This document shows positions 1 to 5,209 of a stretch of 9,448 nucleotides of DNA, in pieces. The stretch comes from Solirubrobacterales bacterium. GTDB taxonomy: Bacteria; Actinomycetota; Thermoleophilia; Solirubrobacterales; Solirubrobacteraceae. The stretch is taken from assembly GCA_009781575.1 (NCBI GenBank), contig WQXW01000044.1, forward strand, positions 1-9,448, in the 5' to 3' direction. The position numbers and the translations under genes are program-made. Below the pieces are notes generated by a model that saw only the letters and a program-made list of their open reading frames with translations, was not told where the DNA came from and did no database searches. How positions within the stretch are numbered: position 1 is the stretch's first letter; every line of letters starts with the position of its first letter.

Positions 1-1
1 C

Positions 2-184
2 ATCAAGGGACGGGTCAGCCGCGAGCTGCTCGACTCCTTCGAAGGCATGGACGCCACCGTCCAGTCGGTGGAGACCGTGCTGCGCGGCCCGGTGATCGAT
101 CAGGCCGCGCTCCACGGCCTGCTCGATCGCATCCAGGCGCTCGGCCTGGAGCTGGTCGAGGTCCGGCGGCTGCCCGAAGCGTGA
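2..184 (+). CDS. C-terminal part of a small unrecognised protein (5' partial)
   Basis: The frame enters from the left edge and stays open for 60 codons to a TGA at 182-184. The visible chain begins IKGRVSRELLDSF and ends ALGLELVEVRRLPEA. It looks like an alpha/beta fold with a short helix (residues about 31-43, DQAALHGLLDRIQAL) between two strand-like segments. Composition and codon use are ordinary for a GC-rich actinobacterium. I recall small actinobacterial hypothetical proteins with a similar QAALHGLL...LGLELVEVRRLP ending, but I cannot name a family or function. The gene is convergent with the LAL regulator, with 89 bp between the two stop codons. Its start lies outside the window. Confidence 0.65.
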   Translation: MKGRVSRELLDSFEGMDATVQSVETVLRGPVIDQAALHGLLDRIQALGLELVEVRRLPEA

Positions 185-200
185 GCGCGGAGGGCGTCCG

Positions 201-220
201 TCCGCCCGCGCCCGGGCGGA
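201..220 (+). terminator. GC-rich hairpin between convergent genes
   Basis: TCCGCCCG (201-208) pairs perfectly with CGGGCGGA (213-220) across a 4-base loop. It lies 16 bp after the stop of the left-edge gene and 53 bp from the stop of the convergent LAL gene. There is no T-run on either side, so it would be an L-shaped or bidirectional transcription stop of the kind proposed for GC-rich actinobacteria. Its function is inferred from structure and position only. Confidence 0.45.
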
Positions 221-273
221 GACGGCCGCCGCCCGCCTGCCTGCTGCGGGGTGGACCGCTCGAGATCCGCCCG

Positions 274-3039
274 TCACACGCGCTGCACGACCCGCGGGCG
301 CTTGATGCCCGCGGGCAGCAGGCCGAGGCGGCGGGCCTTCTCGACCGCGTCGGCGCGGCCGGTGGCGTCGAGCTTGCGGTAGATGCTGCGCAGGTGGGTC
401 TTGACGGTGTTCAACGACACGAACACCTCCGCGCCGATCTCGGCATTGGTGAGCATCGTGGGCAGGTAGCGCAGGATGCGCTGCTCGCGCTCGGTCAGCG
501 GCTCGGCCAGTGTGGCGCCGGTGGGGGTGGCCTCGTCGACCGCGTCCAGCAGCACCTCCAGCAGCGCGGGGTGGGCGGTGCCGTTTTGGGCCTGCCGTTC
601 CAGCAGCTCGTGTGTGGCCCGGCCGTTCAACAGGAACGCGTCGCGCAGTGGCTCGCGTTCGGCCAGTGCCAGCGCGCGCTCGAGCGCCTGGGAGGCGGCG
701 TCGAGATCGCCGCCGGCGCGCTCGGCGAGTGCGCACAGCAGCCAGCCCTCGAGCAGGGTCGCCTCCGCGAGGGGCGGCGCCTGTCCGTCCGACAGCGCGC
801 GCGCCAGCGATTTGCGGGCCAGCGCGTGCTCGCCGTCGCGCAGCTCCAGGGCCGCCCGGCGCACGAGCAGCTCGGCGCTGTCGGGTGCGCGCTCGAGCGC
901 CGCCGCGAGGGTGGCACGCGCCTGCTGCACCTCTCCCGCGGCCATCAGCACGCGTGGCTCGGCCGCCGCCAGCGCGCGCCCCAGAAAGTCCGGCGCCGGC
1001 GCGCCGTCGGCGAGCTCCGAGCGGATCGCGCTCAGCTTGAGCGCCCCGCGAGTGGCCGAGCGCTCGCCGGTGGCGGCCAGTGTGAGCGCCTGTTGCAGGC
1101 CCACCGCGAGCCGCACCGGCGGCTCGGCTGTCTGCGCGGCGTCCGCCGCGCGCGCCAGCAGCCCCTCGGCGCGCTCGAACTCGCCCCGCCGGTACGCGCA
1201 CGTGCCGGCGGCGAGCTGCGCGGCGGCGGGCGCGGGCCCCTCGCACCAACCGCGCCGCTCGGCCAGCTCCACCGCGCGCGCGCTCAGCTCCTCCGCGCGG
1301 GTCAGCTCGCCGCGCTGCGCGTGCGCCGCCGCGAGCTGCGCCATGCAGTCGAGCGCGATCAGCTCGTGCCCGTGCTCGGTGGCCAGCGCGAGCGCCTCGT
1401 TGAGGTCGGCCATCGCCGGGTCCAGCTCGGCGCCGCTCCAAAGGAGCGTGGCGCCCTGCTCGCACAGCGCGAAGCTGCGCAGCGCCGCCCAGCGCTGGCG
1501 CACGCTGCCGTGGGCGGCGAGGCTCAACGTGCGCGCGTGGCGCCGGGCCTCCGCGGGCTGCACGCGCAGGCGCGCGTGGCGCAGCTCGACCGCGGCGTGC
1601 AGCGCCTCCGGCGGCTCCCCCGGGTCGCGTCGCGCGACCGCCAACAGGCGCTCCGCGCCCTCGAGATCGCCCGCCTGCTGGCGGCTGCCCGCGATCGCGG
1701 CCGCCAGGCGCGCGTCGGAGGCCGCGATCTCCAGGGGCAGCTCGGCGATCGAGCCGCGCATCCCCGCCGAGCGGCCGCGCAGGAACAGCCCCAGCCAGTG
1801 CTCCGCGATCAGCGCGCCCGCGTGCTGCCAATCCTCGCCGGCCAGCGCGTGGCGGATCGCAGGCATCGCCTCGCCCCGCCCCGCGTACCAGCGCGCGGCG
1901 CGCCGGTGGAGGACCGGAATCTCCCGCGGCAGCGCGTGGCGCAGGTGCGCGCGCAGCAGCTCCTGGAACAGCGGGTGGTAGCGATACCAGTGGTCGTCGG
2001 CGGCCAGCGGCTGCACCGGCGCGCCCAGGCGCTCGAGCTCGGCCAGCGGCAGCGTGCCGCCGTCGCGGCCCGTGAGCGTGTCCGCCAGCTCGGGGTTGAC
2101 CGCATCGACCAGACAGGTGCGCAGCATGAACTCGCGGTTGCGCTCCGGCAGGCGGGCCAGCACCTCCGAGACCAGGTAATCGGCCACCGCCCGGTCGGTG
2201 CCGGCGAACTCCGCCAGAAAGCGCGCCGGATCGGGGTGCCCCCGCAGGGAGAGCGCCGCCAGCCTCACCGCGGCCGGCCAGCCCTCGGTGCGCACCCACA
2301 GCGACTCCAGCTGCTCCCGCGACAGCACCAGCTCCAGCCGCTTGCACAGCGCCGCGGTCTCCTCGCGGTTGAACGCCAGGTCGGCGATGCGCAGCTCGGT
2401 GAGCGTGCCACTCGCGCGCAGGCGCTCGATGTGCAACGGCGGGTCCGCACGGCCGGCCAGCACGATCCGCAACTGCCTGGGCGCGTGGCGCACGAGGAAG
2501 TCGAGCGCCGCGGTCGCCCGCGGGGCCGACAGCAGGTGCACCTCGTCGAGCACCAACACCACCGGCGCGCGCCGCTCGGCGAGCGCGTTGACCAGCAGCG
2601 CCAACAGCCGCTCCGTACCCGACTCCTCCGGCGCCACCAGCCGCTCGAGCGGGTCGTCGGGCTCGAGCTGGCCGGTGCCGCGCAGCGCGCTCAGCAGGTC
2701 GTCCAGCAGCTGCGCGGGGTCGTTGTCGTCGTCGTCCAGCGACAGCCAGCAGGGGGGGCCGGGCAGCTCGCGCGCCTCGATCCACGCCGACAGCAGCACC
2801 GTCTTGCCGGCGCCGGCCGCCGCCGACAGCAGCACGAGCCCGTGCTGGATGCCCGCATCGAGGGCGTCGTACAGCCGCGCCCGCTCCACCAGGTGGCGCG
2901 CCGGCGGCGGCACCAGCAGCTTGGTGGCGAGCGTCGGGACCGGCCCGCCGCCGCGGCGCGGCAGCCGTGCGCGGCGCGGCAGCCGCGCCCCACGCGTGGT
3001 CCGCGATGGTCGGGCGGGGTCCAATGATGACCTTGGCAT
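274..3039 (-). CDS. LAL/MalT-type LuxR-family transcriptional regulator with STAND ATPase domain
   Basis: This is a 921-residue cytoplasmic regulator of the LAL (large ATP-binding LuxR) or MalT class. Such proteins use an NTPase/superhelix module to sense a ligand and a C-terminal HTH to activate promoters. Residues 73-80 (AAAGAGKT) are the Walker A loop, and residues about 98-108 (WLSLDDDDNDP) are the LAL signature after it. Residues 160-168 (VVLVLDEVH) are Walker B with D165/E166. The middle (about 330-840) is Ala/Leu/Glu-rich helical repeat, as in TPR-like MalT superhelices. Residues 848-910 form a LuxR HTH (LTEREQRIL ... NAEIGAEVFVSLNTVKTHLRSIYRKL). Length is normal for the class. The ATG at 3039 is supported by AGGAGG at 3049-3054, 9 nt upstream. 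The first about 35 residues are Arg/Pro-rich, precede the usual ATKLLVPP start of the family, and contain a small tandem duplication. The ligand and regulon are unknown. No transport or catabolic genes adjoin it. Confidence 0.95.
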   Translation of the reverse strand: MPRSSLDPARPSRTTRGARLPRRARLPRRGGGPVPTLATKLLVPPPARHLVERARLYDALDAGIQHGLVLLSAAAGAGKTVLLSAWIEARELPGPPCWLSLDDDDNDPAQLLDDLLSALRGTGQLEPDDPLERLVAPEESGTERLLALLVNALAERRAPVVLVLDEVHLLSAPRATAALDFLVRHAPRQLRIVLAGRADPPLHIERLRASGTLTELRIADLAFNREETAALCKRLELVLSREQLESLWVRTEGWPAAVRLAALSLRGHPDPARFLAEFAGTDRAVADYLVSEVLARLPERNREFMLRTCLVDAVNPELADTLTGRDGGTLPLAELERLGAPVQPLAADDHWYRYHPLFQELLRAHLRHALPREIPVLHRRAARWYAGRGEAMPAIRHALAGEDWQHAGALIAEHWLGLFLRGRSAGMRGSIAELPLEIAASDARLAAAIAGSRQQAGDLEGAERLLAVARRDPGEPPEALHAAVELRHARLRVQPAEARRHARTLSLAAHGSVRQRWAALRSFALCEQGATLLWSGAELDPAMADLNEALALATEHGHELIALDCMAQLAAAHAQRGELTRAEELSARAVELAERRGWCEGPAPAAAQLAAGTCAYRRGEFERAEGLLARAADAAQTAEPPVRLAVGLQQALTLAATGERSATRGALKLSAIRSELADGAPAPDFLGRALAAAEPRVLMAAGEVQQARATLAAALERAPDSAELLVRRAALELRDGEHALARKSLARALSDGQAPPLAEATLLEGWLLCALAERAGGDLDAASQALERALALAEREPLRDAFLLNGRATHELLERQAQNGTAHPALLEVLLDAVDEATPTGATLAEPLTEREQRILRYLPTMLTNAEIGAEVFVSLNTVKTHLRSIYRKLDATGRADAVEKARRLGLLPAGIKRPRVVQRV
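2953..2988 (-). repeat. 18-bp tandem duplication in the LAL regulator N-terminus
   Basis: Two abutting 18-bp units (2953-2970 and 2971-2988) differ at one base. They are in frame and encode a duplicated six-residue basic unit, seen as ARLPRR twice at about residues 18-29. The segment lies before the conserved ATPase domain, in a part likely to be disordered, so a length change there should be tolerated. Confidence 0.8.
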
Positions 3040-3048
3040 CCTGCTGAA

Positions 3049-3054
3049 CCTCCT
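3049..3054 (-). promoter_or_regulatory. Ribosome-binding site of the LAL regulator
   Basis: The minus strand reads AGGAGG here, followed by 9 nt and the ATG at 3039. This is a strong Shine-Dalgarno match. It argues that the Arg/Pro-rich N-terminal extension of the regulator is translated, rather than translation starting at the ATKLLVPP segment, where no ATG or GTG codon is present. Confidence 0.75.
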
Positions 3055-3202
3055 CGGCGAGCGTCGTGGTCGACGCCTCGATCAGCGGGGCTCACGGAAC
3101 GGGGCGCGTGTGTGAGGACTCATTACCAGCCCACCCCACCCCCCGTATCCGTGAAGTGCCGCAATGCGGACCGTAGTCTGCGCTTCCCACGCCCCGCCGC
3201 TG

Positions 3203-3233
3203 TGAACGAATGACCGAATCCGTGTGAACGAAT
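3203..3233. promoter_or_regulatory. Three spaced copies of TGAmCGAAT upstream of the LAL gene
   Basis: TGAACGAAT occurs at 3203-3211 and 3225-3233, with TGACCGAAT at 3211-3219 between them. The two exact copies extend to the 11-mer TGTGAACGAAT. On the minus strand they read ATTCGKTCA, in the orientation of the LAL gene, about 165-195 bp before its ATG. A direct-repeat operator or activator site is possible. No known regulator motif is recognised, and the repeats border dispersed-element copy A, so they could instead be degenerate pieces of it. Confidence 0.3.
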
Positions 3234-3242
3234 CCGGCCCGG

Positions 3243-3334
3243 CCTCGAACACGCCTGTCGGAGGCAGCGTGGGGGGATTCAAAATGAGGATTCGTTCCGC
3301 GCGGAACCAATCCCAAAAACAAAAGACGAAACGG
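3243..3334 (-). repeat. Dispersed 92-bp element, copy A (inverted)
   Basis: Read on the minus strand, this matches copy B (5095-5186) without gaps, with about 12 differences in 92 positions counted by eye. Order in the element is a T-rich leader (CTTTTGTTTTT-like), a stem-loop centred on the palindrome TTCCGCGCGGAA (3295-3306 here), a T-tract, a GAATCCCC segment, and a 23-bp block at 3243-3265 that is identical to copy B. It lies downstream, in transcriptional sense, of the DUF427 pseudogene on the same strand, and upstream of the LAL gene. No open frame, transposase or clear terminal inverted repeat is visible. Confidence 0.9.
3281..3314 (-). terminator. Terminator-like hairpin of element copy A
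   Basis: On the minus strand GGATTGGTTCC pairs with GGAACGAATCC around a GCGC loop, with a single G-G mismatch. A short T-rich tract (CATTTTG) follows. The orientation would stop minus-strand transcripts coming from the DUF427 pseudogene before they reach the LAL gene. The T-tract is weaker than in copy B. Confidence 0.6.
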
Positions 3335-3408
3335 CGGCAGGCGCCGGCGGCGCAACTTCAACCGCCGGCGAGCGTTAGCTCCGGTGCTCAACGCGAAGCG
3401 AGGATCAC

Positions 3409-3564
3409 GTGGCACGCAGGACCGAAGACGAGGAATTCGAGGCCGGAATGGCGCTCGCCAGGGAGCTCGCCGAAGTTGAATCGCGGGTGCTCCTGCTGCT
3501 GAAGCCGGCGAAGGCGCGCAGCGAGATCGAAGCCCTCGACGCTCGCTGCGCAGACGACGCCTGA
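3409..3564 (+). CDS. Possible 51-residue hypothetical protein
   Basis: A GTG at 3409 opens a 51-codon frame ending in TGA at 3562-3564. AGGA lies 4-5 nt upstream, which is somewhat close. An internal ATG at 3448 is an alternative start. The product begins MARRTEDEEFEAGMALAREL and is rich in Glu, Ala and Leu, with one predicted amphipathic helix running into LAEVESRVLLLLK. No signal peptide or known domain is visible. Its composition looks more protein-like than the Arg/Pro-rich antisense frames nearby. It lies between element copy A and the DUF427 pseudogene, on the opposite strand to both. It could be a real small gene, a remnant or chance. Confidence 0.35.
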   Translation: MARRTEDEEFEAGMALARELAEVESRVLLLLKPAKARSEIEALDARCADDA

Positions 3565-3593
3565 AACCTCGCACGCCCGCGCGGCGCAGGCGC

Positions 3594-3772
3594 TCAGGCC
3601 GGCTCGACGGTGATCTCGACGCGGTCGGGGTAGCTGGACTCCTGCAGCACGAGCGTGGCCGTGCTGTCGGCGAGGACCGTGCCGTTCGATCGCACTGTCA
3701 CGCGGTCGGAGCTGGGCTCGATCTTGATCGGATGGTCGGGCCGGGGATCTTCGTGGCTCGGGTCGTCATCAT
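3594..3772 (-). pseudogene. DUF427-family gene remnant (frameshift plus internal deletion)
   Basis: The minus strand starts MMTTRATKIPGP (ATGs at 3772 and 3769, with AGGAG about 10 nt upstream). The frame then breaks, and the expected continuation, HPIKIEPSSDRVTV... VLADSTATLVLQESSYP, lies in another frame. One missing base at about 3736/3737 (CCG-ACC where CCG-GAC-CAT is expected) explains the shift, and 179 bp plus one base makes 60 codons. This matches the N-terminal half of DUF427 proteins, which typically read HPI-IEP--RV-V--GG-V-AD. Full proteins are about 95-120 residues. Here ESSYP runs straight into DRVEITVEPA, which resembles the family's extreme C-terminus (YPDRVEI). The central half is therefore missing, apparently joined at a Tyr-Pro codon pair (3627-3632). 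The two lesions together argue for a dead gene rather than a sequencing error. Family biochemistry is poorly defined. Confidence 0.75.
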
Positions 3773-3786
3773 CGTGGGTCGTCTCC

Positions 3787-3821
3787 TGTCCGGTGTCCGG
3801 TGTCCGCTGTCCGGTGTGGTG
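3787..3821. repeat. Heptamer tandem repeat (TGTCCGG)n
   Basis: Four abutting 7-bp units run from 3787 to 3814: TGTCCGG, TGTCCGG, TGTCCGC, TGTCCGG. A degenerate TGTGGTG follows. The array lies 15-50 nt upstream of the DUF427 remnant start on the minus strand, and about 165 bp upstream of the htrA-like start on the plus strand. Such arrays can change copy number by slippage. Any effect on either promoter is speculative. Confidence 0.8.
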
Positions 3822-3915
3822 GGGGGCCAGGGTGTGTGTGACCACGTTACAGCGCCTCGCCGGTGGGGCCCGACGGGGTTGTGCGCACGCCGCGCCCGGC
3901 CGCGCACTCTGTGGC

Positions 3916-3941
3916 GGCGCGGTCGAGCGCCTTCCTATCCT
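3916..3941 (+). promoter_or_regulatory. Candidate promoter and inverted repeat for the HtrA-like gene
   Basis: TATCCT at 3936-3941 fits the actinobacterial TANNNT -10 pattern and would start transcription about 35 nt before the ATG at 3984. No good -35 is visible. Immediately upstream, GGCGC (3916-3920) and GCGCC (3927-3931) form an inverted repeat across a 6-base spacer, in the position where an operator could sit. No HAIR or CIRCE element is present. Confidence 0.3.
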
Positions 3942-3983
3942 GGGAGGGGTGAGTTTTGGCGGGCACGGAGCGGGAGCGGGGCG

Positions 3984-5039
3984 ATGAGCGCTCAGGCCGA
4001 GATCGCGCGGATCGCGGACCGGCAGGCGGAGGAGCCCGGGACGCGGCCTGTGGACGCGCGGCCTCCAACGCCTGGGCGCGACGCGGAGGCGCTGGACGCC
4101 TATTCGCGCACCGTGACAGGCGTGGTGGAGCGCCTGGCGCCCAGCGTGGCGAGTCTGCGTGTGCTGCGCAGGACGCGCAACGGGCGGGTGCCGGCGGGCG
4201 CGGGCAGCGGTGTTGTGCTGACCGCGGACGGTTTCATCCTCACCTCCGCGCACGTGGTCGCGGCGCGCGACGGGCTCGGCCGCGCGACGTTCATCGACGG
4301 GCGGGAGATCGGCTATCGCGTGTTGGGGGTGGACCCGCTGTCGGACCTCGCGGTGTTGCGTACCGAAGCGGGCGATCTGAGCCCCGTGACCCTGGGCGAC
4401 GCGGCGCGCCTGCGGGTGGGGCAGCTGGTGGTGGCGATCGGCAACCCCCACGGGTTCGCGGGCTCGGTCACCGCGGGGGTGGTGTCGGCGCTGGGCCGCT
4501 CGCTGCCGGCGCGCTCGGGCCGCACGGTGCGGATGATCGACAACGTGATCCAGACCGACGCGGCGCTCAATCCGGGCAACTCGGGTGGCGCGCTGGTCGA
4601 CTCGGCGGGCCGGCTGGTCGGTGTCAACACGGCTGTCGCGGGCGTGGGGCTCGGGTTGGCGGTGCCCATCAACGATGCCACGCGCAAGCTGATCGGCGAT
4701 CTGATGAGCCACGGCAGGGTGCGCCGCGCATATCTGGGCGTGGCCGGTGGCCCGCGGCCGCTGCCGGCGCGCGCGCGCCGCGAACGCGGCCAGGAGCGTG
4801 GCGTCGAGGTGATCGAGGTCGTGCCCGACAGCCCCGCCGATCACGCGGGCCTGCGCCCCGAGGACCTGATCGTGGAACTCGCCGGGGCCCAGGTGAGCAG
4901 CGTGGAAGACCTTCAGCGGCTGATGGTCGCCGATCTGATCGGCGCGGAGCTCGAGGTGCTCGTGCTGCGCGCCGGGGTGGCGCGGCGCCTTCGGCTCGTA
5001 GTGCGCGAGCTCCATTCCCAGCCGAGCACGCGGAGCTGA
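3984..5039 (+). CDS. HtrA/DegP-like S1C serine protease with PDZ domain
   Basis: The product is 351 residues. Trypsin-like HtrA proteases degrade or process misfolded or specific envelope proteins. The catalytic triad is visible: H90 in TSAHVV, D121 in LSDLAVL and S200 in GNSGG. The oxyanion and strand motifs are also present (GAGSGVVL at 72-79, AIGNPHGF at 151-158, QTDAALNPGNSGGAL at 190-204). A PDZ domain occupies about residues 240-340 (RRAYLGV, VVPDSPADHAGLRPEDLIVEL). I chose the ATG at 3984 because GGAG lies 7 nt upstream and the conserved domain starts soon after. With that start, residues 1-50 are hydrophilic, with no signal peptide or membrane anchor, unlike most actinobacterial HtrA proteins. 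Longer in-frame extensions run back to 3732, but they cross the antisense DUF427 remnant. The gene appears monocistronic, with GC palindromes and element copy B downstream. Confidence 0.93.
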   Translation: MSAQAEIARIADRQAEEPGTRPVDARPPTPGRDAEALDAYSRTVTGVVERLAPSVASLRVLRRTRNGRVPAGAGSGVVLTADGFILTSAHVVAARDGLGRATFIDGREIGYRVLGVDPLSDLAVLRTEAGDLSPVTLGDAARLRVGQLVVAIGNPHGFAGSVTAGVVSALGRSLPARSGRTVRMIDNVIQTDAALNPGNSGGALVDSAGRLVGVNTAVAGVGLGLAVPINDATRKLIGDLMSHGRVRRAYLGVAGGPRPLPARARRERGQERGVEVIEVVPDSPADHAGLRPEDLIVELAGAQVSSVEDLQRLMVADLIGAELEVLVLRAGVARRLRLVVRELHSQPSTRS

Positions 5040-5053
5040 CAGGATTGCGCCGA

Positions 5054-5077
5054 GGGCGCCGGCGCCCGCCCGGGCGG
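5054..5077. terminator. Two adjacent GC palindromes after the HtrA-like gene
   Basis: GGGCGCCGGCGCCC (5054-5067) is a perfect 14-bp palindrome. CCGCCCGGGCGG (5066-5077) is a perfect 12-bp palindrome that overlaps it by two bases. They start 14 bp after the protease stop codon, with no T-run. They could act as a first transcription stop before the T-tailed hairpin of element copy B, or simply stabilise the 3' end. The second palindrome resembles the hairpin at 201-220. Confidence 0.4.
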
Positions 5078-5094
5078 TGACGGTCGCGCTCCGC

Positions 5095-5186
5095 CCGTTG
5101 CGTGTTTTGTTTTGAGGATTAGTTCCGCGCGGAACGAATCCTTTTTTTAAATCCCCAAACGGCGCCTCCGACAGGCGTGTTCGAGG
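5095..5186 (+). repeat. Dispersed 92-bp element, copy B
   Basis: This is the clearest full copy. It begins CCGTTGCGTGTTTTGTTTTG, continues through the TTCCGCGCGGAA palindrome (5123-5134) and a seven-T run (5142-5148), and ends with the 23-bp block at 5164-5186 shared exactly with copy A. That block contains a small stem, GCCT-CCGAC-AGGC. Similarity to copy C extends about 17 bp further left (TGACGGTCG at 5078-5086), so the true left boundary may vary between copies. It lies between the convergent HtrA-like and methyltransferase genes. Its AT content is well above its surroundings. Confidence 0.92.
5115..5148 (+). terminator. Rho-independent terminator of element copy B
   Basis: AGGATTAGTTCC pairs with GGAACGAATCCT around a GCGC tetraloop, with one A-G mismatch, and is followed directly by a T-run (5142-5148). 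This is a textbook intrinsic terminator, unusual in such GC-rich DNA. It is oriented to end the HtrA-like transcript about 75 bp after its stop codon. The opposite strand has no comparable U-tract, so it should act in one direction only. Confidence 0.75.
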
Positions 5187-5209
5187 TCGCGCCGCCAGAT
5201 TCTCGCGAT

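Larger units (their letters stand above)
3040..3408. other. Gene-poor region upstream of the LAL regulator
   Basis: I see no convincing gene in this stretch of about 370 bp. Open frames here are short, Arg- or Ser-rich and without ribosome sites. The contents I can support are the ribosome-binding site of the LAL gene, three TGAmCGAAT repeats near 3203-3233 and copy A of the 92-bp dispersed element at 3243-3334. No -35/-10 pair for the LAL gene stands out. A GC-rich stretch (3129-3144, mostly C on this strand) lies between the repeats and the gene. Confidence 0.6.

Noticed and set aside
181..3027. A 948-residue open frame on the plus strand
   Set aside because: It is antisense to the LAL regulator, very rich in Arg, Gln, Leu and Ala, and shows no domain. 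It arises from third-position GC bias. The minus-strand frame has clear Walker and HTH motifs.
3040..3200. A sigma-70 promoter for the LAL gene
   Set aside because: Several TTGCGG-like and TANNNT-like hexamers occur, but none has correct spacing and partner, so no call is made.
3732..3983. N-terminal extension of the HtrA-like protein with a hydrophobic stretch that resembles a membrane anchor
   Set aside because: The stretch (near residues 4-21 of the extension) is encoded opposite the DUF427 remnant and then runs through the heptamer repeat and low-quality sequence. The ATG at 3984 has a ribosome site. It should be reopened if orthologues share the extension.
3594..5015. A 473-residue open frame on the minus strand
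   Set aside because: Nearly all of it is antisense to the HtrA-like gene and is His/Arg-rich. Only its last about 45 residues are meaningful, as the DUF427 remnant, and there is no start codon of its own there.
5095..5186. The 92-bp element as an insertion sequence end
   Set aside because: No transposase, no convincing terminal inverted repeats and no clear target duplication are visible. A MITE-like origin remains possible but unproven.
5174..5187. The GTTCGAGG end of the 92-bp element as a tRNA T-arm or attachment site
   Set aside because: There is no paired acceptor or anticodon arm around it and no integrase. The resemblance is limited to a few bases.
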